NCBI GenBank assembly: GCA_002747255.1
Contig: PDUC01000050.1
Coordinates: forward strand, 1 to 48,559
DNA from: Acidobacteriota bacterium
GTDB lineage: Bacteria > Acidobacteriota > Holophagae > Acanthopleuribacterales > Acanthopleuribacteraceae
Direction of reading: 5' to 3'
DNA length: 48,559 nt
The notes under the pieces were generated by a model. That model searched no databases. It worked only from the letters and a program-made list of their open reading frames with translations, and was not told where the DNA came from. Positions 8,810 through 15,450 of this stretch are shown here, piece by piece. Within the stretch, counting starts at the first letter, position 1; every line of letters begins with the position of its first letter. Made by a program: the position numbers and the translations under genes.

Positions 8810-9091
8810 ATGACCAAGTATTTAGTAATGTTTTTATTTGCCTTAATTGGCACAGCTGCTTTGGCTGCAGGTGAGCCTGCCGCGGCAGCTTCTGTTATCA
8901 CTCCTGGATTCTCCATGGCGATCGCTTCAGGTCTCTGTGGTTACGCTCAGGGCAAAGCCATTCAGTCTGCGTGTGAAGGTATCGCGCGTAATCCCGGTGC
9001 TGCTGGTAACATTCGTACAACCATGATCATCGGTCTGGCACTGATTGAATCACTGGCTCTCTACACTCTGGTTATTCTCTTCGCCATCTAA
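8810..9091 (+). CDS. atpE: F-type ATP synthase subunit c, with N-terminal signal-like helix
   Basis: The rotor-ring subunit. The 93-residue protein is longer than the usual 75-85 because of an N-terminal signal-like segment (MTKYLVMFLFALIGTAALAA), probably cleaved, as in some other bacteria. Two helices follow, joined by the polar loop ARNPGA. The ion-binding carboxylate is E80 in GLALIESLALY. Q47 is 15 residues before the loop proline and E80 is 18 after it, the same spacing as the Ilyobacter tartaricus Na+ ligands Q32 and E65; S81 and Y85 match S66 and Y70. The residue matching T67 is leucine, and the helix-1 proline is absent. A strong GGAGG site precedes the ATG. A terminator follows. Confidence 0.95.
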   Translation: MTKYLVMFLFALIGTAALAAGEPAAAASVITPGFSMAIASGLCGYAQGKAIQSACEGIARNPGAAGNIRTTMIIGLALIESLALYTLVILFAI

Positions 9092-9152
9092 CAGGGCAGG
9101 GACTCCAAAGAACAGTACTTTATAAATAACTACCTCGGTAGAAAGATGAAAG

Positions 9153-9182
9153 AACCCGTTGCATGCAGCGGGTTTTTTTTGT
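9153..9182 (+). terminator. Rho-independent terminator after atpE
   Basis: A GC-rich hairpin with arms ACCCGTTGC and GCAGCGGGT, one wobble pair, is followed by eight T. It lies about 60 bases after the atpE stop and ends the rng-atp operon. Confidence 0.85.
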
Positions 9183-9290
9183 TTTGGAGTCAGACAAGAA
9201 GTGCGCGAAACCTCAGACTAAGCCTGTTCATCCAAGTGGAGATTTGTTACAATACTCTTGAAGTAGAGCCGGAGACAATACCCTTTCATC

Positions 9291-10445
9291 ATGCAAAATA
9301 AAGTGATTCAATCCTGGAAAAAACAAAAGGGCTCCTTCATTGACTGGCACTCAATGGGGCCTGTTTTATCCGGTGTTTCCATTATTGATCTGAAAAAACT
9401 ATCCGTTAAAAACAAAAAACAAGCCCTCGATTACGCGTTGAATTACGGGCTCGATGTGAGCAACCCCATCAAGGAACAACTGGTTCAGGATATTCACATT
9501 GAAGCGGTTCAATGTATTGAAGACATGTTCCTGCCGACCGGGTGTGTCATTCCTCCAGTGGTCAGCGCGCCTCGCTCTCCATTGGATCTTCTCGTTTACG
9601 CTTCCGGGTACGATATGGGCAGAAATGAAGACATTCAGGCCTGGTCCTGTGCCATTTTGAAAGTCATGCACTGCTTTTTTCAACTTGAGTATGATCTTAA
9701 GCTAAAGAATATCAATAGCATTCGCAAGCAGATCTATGCAGACTACGAGTCACTCATCTCCATGAGAGATGAAGCCATTTTTTTGGAAGATAAAAAGGAA
9801 TCGCTGCCTCTTTTCTTTTTCAAGTTCAAGAAGAAAAAAAGTAAACAGAGCATCATTTTGAAGTTACTGCACAAACCGCATATGGCTCCATCCGATATTT
9901 ACGATCATCTGGGTATTCGTTTCGTGCTGAATACCAAGATTGAATGCCTGCTTGCCTTTGACTTTTTTTCAAGGCACAGCCTGATTACAGAGGCAAATAT
10001 CAAACCGTTTCGCAGCCGAAACACACTTGTGGATATTGAAGAAGCCAAAAAACTCTTCGATAAGTACAAAAAGAGACTTAAAAAGTCGGATGAATACCCG
10101 GCAGAGATTTACAGGAAAATGGACAAGAAGCTGCCCGTCATGAAACTGGAGAACGTCAAGAATATCAATCCCTTTTCAGCCAGCGATTACCGCTCCATAC
10201 AAATTACCGTCAGGAAAATGATCGAACTTTCCGATTCGATTCCAACTGGAATGCACGGTGCCAGTTTGGCCCCTGCCCAGGATACCTTTTATTTTGATTA
10301 TGAAATTCAATTAATCGATAAAGAGACATGGCTTAAAACAAGGAGAGGGCCAACCAGCCATGCCGCATATAAGAGAAGACAAGTCGAAGTGGCCAGGAGA
10401 AGAGTCCTGGGGCCTGTTTTGCTTGAGCATTTAAAAATAGGCTAA
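9291..10445 (+). CDS. Divergent RelA/SpoT-like nucleotidyltransferase-fold protein
   Basis: A 384-residue cytosolic protein. Residues 1-180 are not recognised. From about 183 the order of motifs follows the alarmone synthetase (RelA/SpoT) domain. KSKQSIILKLL (183-193) matches the 'rvKs..Si..K' segment. SDIYDHLGIRFVL (201-213) matches 'DihDlaGiRii', with D205, G208 and R210. DYRSIQITV (299-307) matches 'GYrSlHl'. DYEIQLID (336-343), with E338 and Q340, matches the 'vEIQirT' strand, and SHAAYKRR (356-363) matches 'EH..YK'. The normal His after the YRS motif is Gln. A similar protein family with no assigned function occurs in deltaproteobacteria. Whether it makes (p)ppGpp or has lost activity is unknown. 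The start has only a weak ribosome binding site. It is eight bases from the STAS gene, implying an operon. Confidence 0.65.
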   Translation: MQNKVIQSWKKQKGSFIDWHSMGPVLSGVSIIDLKKLSVKNKKQALDYALNYGLDVSNPIKEQLVQDIHIEAVQCIEDMFLPTGCVIPPVVSAPRSPLDLLVYASGYDMGRNEDIQAWSCAILKVMHCFFQLEYDLKLKNINSIRKQIYADYESLISMRDEAIFLEDKKESLPLFFFKFKKKKSKQSIILKLLHKPHMAPSDIYDHLGIRFVLNTKIECLLAFDFFSRHSLITEANIKPFRSRNTLVDIEEAKKLFDKYKKRLKKSDEYPAEIYRKMDKKLPVMKLENVKNINPFSASDYRSIQITVRKMIELSDSIPTGMHGASLAPAQDTFYFDYEIQLIDKETWLKTRRGPTSHAAYKRRQVEVARRRVLGPVLLEHLKIG

Positions 10446-10453
10446 CAAAGGGC

Positions 10454-10774
10454 ATGAAGAAATCTCTCGTTTTAAAGCAGAAACATCGTGAGCATCAAAC
10501 CGTCTGGCACTTGCAGGGTGACCTTGTTGTGGAAGAGACCGCCAGCTTGAGAGAAGTTTTTTACCAGTGGGTAGAAGACAACCGCGTTCGTGTTCTGGTG
10601 ATGGATATGCTTCAATTGAACCGGATCGATGCAGCCGGCATCAGTTTGTTGATCTCCTTTCAAAATGTCATGAACAAGCGCAAAAAGACCTTAAAAATAA
10701 GAAGAGTTCCCCAAAGAGTCTATGCCCTTTTTGCTCGTACGAGTTTGAATCTGTATTTTGATATAAAAAAATAG
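10454..10774 (+). CDS. STAS-domain protein (anti-sigma antagonist-like)
   Basis: A 106-residue single STAS domain: two N-terminal beta strands ending in the GDL motif, then VRVLVMDMLQLNRIDAAGISLLISF. In SpoIIAA-type antagonists the serine of DSxG is phosphorylated by an anti-sigma kinase. Here the sequence is D59-A60-A61-G62, so the usual phosphorylation site is alanine. This suggests a scaffold or a permanently 'on' binder rather than a switched antagonist, as in some STAS proteins of the chemotaxis or stressosome type. It lies eight bases after the RelA-like gene and 196 bases before the EIDALL-array gene, on the same strand. No sigma factor or kinase is nearby. Confidence 0.8.
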   Translation: MKKSLVLKQKHREHQTVWHLQGDLVVEETASLREVFYQWVEDNRVRVLVMDMLQLNRIDAAGISLLISFQNVMNKRKKTLKIRRVPQRVYALFARTSLNLYFDIKK

Positions 10775-10970
10775 ATGTAAGGGCGCTTTACTTTTTTCGT
10801 GAATCAGTAGCGGAAAAATTCCGGGACTGCCAGTTACTTGAATTACTGATGTATGCAAGGTGAATTTAAGTTTTTCTTTAGTTTTGTCAGGAAAATGTCG
10901 ATAATTTGATTGGGTAAAAGTTTGTCCAAGGTGTTCAAAAAAAGGGGAATACCAATACCAGGAGGGCTCA

Positions 10971-12266
10971 ATGGGTGAAAATCTGGATCAAGCGGCCATT
11001 GACGCTCTTTTAGCCGGGGCAAACAGCGCTGCACAGGAAAAACAGGAATCAAAATCCAGCGGAAATTTAAACCAGGATGATATCGATGCCCTATTCAAGG
11101 CACCAGCGGAAGAGGAAGTTTTACAAAAAGAGGCGACTTCTTCTGAAAGCGTGAATCAGGCTGAAATCGATGCGCTTTTAAATCAGTCACAGAGTTCCGG
11201 TCAGAGTATGAATCAGGACGAGATCGATACACTCTTGCAGGGCGAGATCAGTCAGGTAAGCGAGCAAGCGAGTCCGGCAGAAGGTACTCCTTCCATTAGC
11301 AGCCAGATGATGACTCAGGAAGAGGTTGACGCCATGATGGCTCATCAGTCCACGCGAGAAAGTGCCCCTGAGCCACCCAAACCCATGGCCCAAGCTGAAA
11401 TTGACGCTTTGCTGAATCAAGCAAATTCAAGCGTGTCAACTGAACAGCAAATGGCGGACGCTGTGTGGGAGGAAGGTCAGAAAGAGTCTGATTCCGGCCA
11501 TATGAATCAGGCCGAAATCGATGCCCTGTTAAATTCGCAATCTGGCGTGGCAACGCCCTCGACGAATACTTCTTCCGCATCCTGTTCCGGGTTCCTCACT
11601 CAAGCTGAAGTCGATGCCATGATGAACCCAGCCCCTGGCGAACAGATGAACCAAGCTGAAATCGATGCTTTACTTCAGCAGAGCTCCACGTCTGCAAGTG
11701 CTCCCGAAGCCGCTGAACCCTGCTTGAACCAGGATGAACTCAACTACCTGCTGAGTTCTTCTGCGCCCGTGCCCGCGGAACAGAAAGAGATTGAACAACT
11801 GCCAAACAGCCTCGATGCACCGACTTTGGCTGCACGTCAAATAAAACGGGTTATCAAGGCCCGGTCAATGCGGCGCAGGGCACAACTTTTCGGCGGTGTG
11901 TATTACCTTCCCGAACGCATAGAGAAGCGGGATCTCGTTTCCAAAGCCATTCAGAAACTGTTTGACCGGGCTCGGGATTTCAGAGAGAAAAGCGACGTCA
12001 AAGATCAGGGTCGTGTTTGCTTTATAAAAGACAAATTTGGCCACAAGGTCACGGTCCTGCTCACCAAAGATCAGAACAAGCCCATTCAACTGAGACTGGA
12101 AGCCGTCAGTATGTACGATCGCAACAGGAAGCGAAGAAACATTCAGCAAGTTGTCAAAGTAGACTCTTTTGAGTCGTATACAAACACAACAGCCAGCCGC
12201 TGGGTCAACTGGTTTGACAATCAATTCGATGTAGACAACCTGAAACACCTCTGTCAATGTGTTTGA
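10971..12266 (+). CDS. Protein with ten FliM-type 'QxEIDALL' peptides and a unique C-terminal domain
   Basis: A 431-residue protein starting at ATG 10971 after a strong GGAGG. Residues 5-261 carry ten copies of a ten-residue motif with consensus (M/L)NQAEIDALL, at residues 5, 33, 61, 80, 114, 139, 178, 209, 226 and 252. Copies 5 and 8 read EVDAMM, and copy 10 reads DELNYLL. They are separated by Ser/Gln/Ala/Glu/Pro-rich, probably disordered linkers of 9-29 residues. The same peptide (LSQAEIDALL) forms the N-terminus of FliM and FliY, where it docks phosphorylated CheY. Copies use different synonymous codons, so the protein motif is conserved by selection and not recent duplication. Residues 285-431 form a basic, mixed domain I do not recognise; it has no FliM middle domain and no SpoA domain. 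No flagellar gene is adjacent. A role as a multivalent receiver-domain scaffold is inference. Confidence 0.8.
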   Translation: MGENLDQAAIDALLAGANSAAQEKQESKSSGNLNQDDIDALFKAPAEEEVLQKEATSSESVNQAEIDALLNQSQSSGQSMNQDEIDTLLQGEISQVSEQASPAEGTPSISSQMMTQEEVDAMMAHQSTRESAPEPPKPMAQAEIDALLNQANSSVSTEQQMADAVWEEGQKESDSGHMNQAEIDALLNSQSGVATPSTNTSSASCSGFLTQAEVDAMMNPAPGEQMNQAEIDALLQQSSTSASAPEAAEPCLNQDELNYLLSSSAPVPAEQKEIEQLPNSLDAPTLAARQIKRVIKARSMRRRAQLFGGVYYLPERIEKRDLVSKAIQKLFDRARDFREKSDVKDQGRVCFIKDKFGHKVTVLLTKDQNKPIQLRLEAVSMYDRNRKRRNIQQVVKVDSFESYTNTTASRWVNWFDNQFDVDNLKHLCQCV

Positions 12267-12619
12267 CTCAGTATGGCAACCAGCCTGGCTCTCAGCAAAG
12301 CTCTTAAAAGTTGCATTCACAAAAAAACAGTCAGGCTAAGGCATGCGGTCCCTCTTGACCTGTCCCTTCATTTTTTTGTACTGTCCAACATATCAGGGTT
12401 CTTAATTTAATGGAAACCACAGCAGGTCCCGGCTTCCCTGACACCCTGACTGTACCACTGACAGCAAGGGAAAACGCGGCGCGGCAACACTCCCTTAGAG
12501 TGTTTTTCAGCTGAAAATAATTTGAAAACAAAAAGCAGACATAACAGCTAACAATCTTTATCGAGTGTGATTGACGTGTTATGATGCAGTGCTAAGTGTT
12601 TTGCAATGAGGGGGCAATG
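12267..12619. other. Intergenic region between the EIDALL-array gene and oxyR
   Basis: No gene is supported. It holds a terminator-like hairpin at 12486-12508 and presumably the oxyR promoter. An operator could not be identified by eye. Confidence 0.5.
12486..12508 (+). terminator. Hairpin AACACTC/GAGTGTT followed by T
   Basis: A perfect seven-base stem with a five-base loop, then TTTC. It lies 220 bases after the preceding gene and 110 bases ahead of oxyR. It could be a terminator or part of the oxyR leader. Confidence 0.4.
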
Positions 12620-13567
12620 ATGCCAACGGTCACTCAACTTGAATATCTTCTCGCTGTTGATAAAGAGCGCCATTTTAGCAAGGCCGCGGAGTCGTGCTGC
12701 GTTTCTCAACCGTCGCTTTCTGTGCAGATCAGGAACCTGGAAGACGAGTTGGGAGTCGTCATTTTTGACCGCTCGAAAAAGCCCATCATGACCACTGCCA
12801 TTGGTCTCGATGTCATCGAGCAGGCTCGAAAAGTTCTGAAGGAATTTAAACGGCTTCAGGATATTGCCGATCTCGGTTCCACAGAAGTGAAAGGGGAGTT
12901 CCACTTGGCTATTATCCCAACCCTGGCTCCTTATCTCCTGCCTCTTTTTATCGGCGCCTTTTCCAGCGCGTATCCCAGAGTCAAACTGAAAATAAACGAG
13001 CACAAAACAGACGATATCATTCGGCTGCTGATAGACGATGAAATTGACGCGGGTCTTTTGGTCACACCGCTTAACGACGACAGACTCATTGAACGTCATC
13101 TCTTTTACGAGCCTTTTCACGCTTATGCCTCAGAGGGGCACCCGCTGTTAGCGCAAGCCATTCTGAAGGAAAATGATCTGGACACTGAGAGCCTCTGGAT
13201 TTTGGAAGAAGGTCATTGCTTTCGGGAACAGGTTTTAAAAATCTGCTCTTTTGATAAAAGCTCCACCGTTCTGCCAAATGTCGAGTTCGCCAGCGGCAAT
13301 CTGGAAACCTTGAAAACACTGGTTAAAAAGAGCCGGGGTTACACGCTGCTTCCCGATCTCGCAGTTCGGGATTTGGGTGAAGGTGAAACTGAAGCCCATG
13401 TCAGGAAATTTGCAAAACCCGGTCCCACCAGGGAAGTCAGTCTGGTGCACAGCCGCGATTTTCTCAAGGAAAACGTCATCGCCGCCCTGGAAAAAACAAT
13501 TATCGAAAAGCTGCCACCCGATATCAAGTCCTTAAAGAGAGCGGATATTGAGATCATCGATATTTAG
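12620..13567 (+). CDS. oxyR: OxyR-type hydrogen peroxide sensor, LysR family
   Basis: A transcriptional regulator of 315 residues. The LysR winged helix-turn-helix covers residues 1-60 (TQLEYLLAVDKERHFSKAAESCCVSQPSLSVQI). The effector domain contains EEGHCFREQVLKIC, with C200 and C209 nine residues apart, matching the redox pair C199/C208 of E. coli OxyR. It is therefore expected to form an intramolecular disulfide on peroxide exposure. ATG 12620 is preferred over 12617 because it lies five bases from GGGGG; a GTG at 12596 lies upstream of the ribosome binding site. Its target is evidently the adjacent ahpF, which has an OxyR-like site upstream. Extra cysteines at 26-27 in the DNA-binding domain are unusual. 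Confidence 0.92.
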   Translation: MPTVTQLEYLLAVDKERHFSKAAESCCVSQPSLSVQIRNLEDELGVVIFDRSKKPIMTTAIGLDVIEQARKVLKEFKRLQDIADLGSTEVKGEFHLAIIPTLAPYLLPLFIGAFSSAYPRVKLKINEHKTDDIIRLLIDDEIDAGLLVTPLNDDRLIERHLFYEPFHAYASEGHPLLAQAILKENDLDTESLWILEEGHCFREQVLKICSFDKSSTVLPNVEFASGNLETLKTLVKKSRGYTLLPDLAVRDLGEGETEAHVRKFAKPGPTREVSLVHSRDFLKENVIAALEKTIIEKLPPDIKSLKRADIEIIDI

Positions 13568-13733
13568 CGCGGATTGAAGACCGTTTCGCCATCTTTCAAG
13601 CCCTCTGTTATCGCTCCGGCAAACTTTCGTTTTCCTCCTGCCATTTACCGTGAATTCAAACAGCGATTTCCATTTCAACTGCATACTCTGGATTGCCCTT
13701 TTCGGGGTTGAGCTTATTGAAATAAGTCGCCGT

Positions 13734-13769
13734 ATAGTTTCACGCTATCTCTTTATAGGAACATAATAT
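13734..13769 (+). promoter_or_regulatory. OxyR binding site upstream of ahpF
   Basis: Four tetranucleotides follow the known ATAG-N7-CTAT-N7-ATAG-N7-CTAT pattern: ATAG 13734-13737, N7, CTAT 13745-13748, N6, ATAG 13755-13758, N7, ATAT 13766-13769. Three of four are exact; one spacer is short by a base. The site abuts the putative -35 of ahpF, as expected for an OxyR-activated promoter. Confidence 0.7.
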
Positions 13770-13798
13770 TGGTAAGTGAATGGAAATTGCCGTATTCT
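13769..13798 (+). promoter_or_regulatory. Putative ahpF promoter
   Basis: TTGGTA at 13769-13774 and TATTCT at 13793-13798 are separated by 18 bases. The -35 overlaps the end of the OxyR site. The resulting leader would be about 25 bases to the ATG at 13830. Confidence 0.5.
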
Positions 13799-13829
13799 TC
13801 CTGTGTAATCGTTCTTTAAGGAGATGAGC

Positions 13830-15380
13830 ATGATCGATAAACAAATGTTAAATGAAATTAAAAAGATTTTCGCTGGGTTAAAGCATGAAATTGAGTTGGT
13901 TCTCAACGAGTCCAATCACGAAAAGCAGGGTGAACTGGAGGACATGCTGAGCGAGGTGGCTTCCACTTCCGACAAGGTGAAATTGGGTCGCTCGGGAGTT
14001 CAAAAGCCTTCACCTTCCTTCAGCCTGAAGTACGATGGTGCTTTGAACGGCATTTCCTTTACGGGCATTCCCGGTGGCCACGAATTTTCCTCCCTCATTC
14101 TGGCTATACTCAATTCGGACGGCCAGGGGAAATATCCAGATGCTGGTATTATCAAAAGAATCAAGGGTTTAAAAGGGCCAATCAGCTTAAAGACCTACAT
14201 CTCGCTTTCTTGTGAGAACTGTCCTGATGTGGTTCAGTCGTTAAATCTGATGGCCATTCTTCACGATGATTTCAGGCATGAAATGGTGGATGGCGCGTTT
14301 GAAGCGGAAGAAATTCAGAAGCTCGGAATTCAGGGTGTTCCCAGTGTCATGTCGGGTGATCAGCTAGTCAGTTCCGGCAAAGTGGGTCTGCCAGACCTGC
14401 TGAAAAAACTCGAAATCACTTTTGGAAAAGAGGAAGGAACACAGGAACCTGTGGACCTGGGTCTGTTTGACGTGGCCGTCATCGGCGGCGGTCCTGCTGG
14501 TGCTTCCGCGGCTATTTACTCCTCCAGAAAGGGGTTGAAAACTGCGGTCGTTGCGGAGAACATAGGCGGCCAAGTAAAAGAAACCGTTGGAATTGAAAAC
14601 TTCATTTCCATTCCCTATACCGAAGGTCCCCAACTCGCCTCTCAGATAGCCGAACACATGTCTCGTTACGAAATGGAGCTGCTGGAACACCGCAGAGTGG
14701 ATAAAGTGGAACTCAAAGACGAAACAAAGAAGGTACAGCTGGATTCAGGTGAGTTCTTTCACACCAAATTCCTTATCGTTGCAACCGGAGCCAAGTGGCG
14801 CGAACTGGGTATTCCAGGTGAACAGGAGTACCTGGGCAAAGGCGTTGCGTTCTGTCCCCACTGCGACGGTCCCTACTACAAAGGCAAAGACATCGCCGTT
14901 ATCGGTGGCGGTAACTCCGGTGTGGAAGCTGCCATTGACCTGGCCGGTATCGTGAAATCTGTAACGGTGCTGGAGTTCCTGCCCGAACTGAAAGCCGATC
15001 AAGTTCTGGTAGATAAACTGCTCTCCCTGCCCAATGTTCAAATTATTAAAAATGCCAGAACCAAGGAAATTAAAGGCGATGGCAAGAAAGTCAATGAACT
15101 GATCTACGTTGATCGCGCCACGGAAGAGGAAAAATCACTCAAGCTCGACGGTGTTTTCGTTCAAATCGGTCTCATGCCCAACAGTCAATGTGTGAAAGAT
15201 GTGGTGGAAACCAACCGGTTTGGCGAGATTGTCATAGATCAGAAGTGCAAAACCAACGTTCCTGGCGTATACGCCGCCGGTGATGTGACCACCGTGCCCT
15301 ATAAACAAATCATTATTTCCATGGGTGAAGGTGCTAAAGCCGCGCTGACAGCCTTTGAGGAACACATGCTCAAAGGTTAA
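13830..15380 (+). CDS. ahpF: Alkyl hydroperoxide reductase subunit F
   Basis: An FAD and NAD(P)H dependent disulfide reductase that regenerates peroxiredoxin AhpC. The 516-residue protein matches E. coli AhpF (521). The N-terminal tandem thioredoxin-fold domain carries the C128-ENC131 redox pair. The thioredoxin-reductase-like part has the FAD motif [12 protein letters not shown] (about 217-228), the catalytic FC342PHC345DGP, the NAD(P)H motif [12 protein letters not shown], and the FAD-closing GDVT near the C-terminus. ATG 13830 is chosen because AAGGAG lies six bases upstream; the ATG at 13824 directly abuts it. The expected partner ahpC is not adjacent. Regulation by OxyR is supported by the upstream site. 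Confidence 0.95.
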   Translation: MIDKQMLNEIKKIFAGLKHEIELVLNESNHEKQGELEDMLSEVASTSDKVKLGRSGVQKPSPSFSLKYDGALNGISFTGIPGGHEFSSLILAILNSDGQGKYPDAGIIKRIKGLKGPISLKTYISLSCENCPDVVQSLNLMAILHDDFRHEMVDGAFEAEEIQKLGIQGVPSVMSGDQLVSSGKVGLPDLLKKLEITFGKEEGTQEPVDLGLFDVAVIGGGPAGASAAIYSSRKGLKTAVVAENIGGQVKETVGIENFISIPYTEGPQLASQIAEHMSRYEMELLEHRRVDKVELKDETKKVQLDSGEFFHTKFLIVATGAKWRELGIPGEQEYLGKGVAFCPHCDGPYYKGKDIAVIGGGNSGVEAAIDLAGIVKSVTVLEFLPELKADQVLVDKLLSLPNVQIIKNARTKEIKGDGKKVNELIYVDRATEEEKSLKLDGVFVQIGLMPNSQCVKDVVETNRFGEIVIDQKCKTNVPGVYAAGDVTTVPYKQIIISMGEGAKAALTAFEEHMLKG

Positions 15381-15415
15381 TCCGTTTCAATCCTTCATAA
15401 CCACAGAACTTTTCC

Positions 15416-15450
15416 AAAAAGGGCAAACTCAGGTGTTTGCCCTTTTTTGG
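15416..15450. terminator. Bidirectional terminator with the gldFG stop codon in its loop
   Basis: Arms AAAAAGGGCAAAC (15416-15428) and GTTTGCCCTTTTT (15435-15447) are a perfect 13-base inverted repeat with loop TCAGGT. T runs follow on the plus strand and on the minus strand. The minus-strand stop codon at 15429-15431 lies in the loop, so one arm is also coding sequence. Confidence 0.9.
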
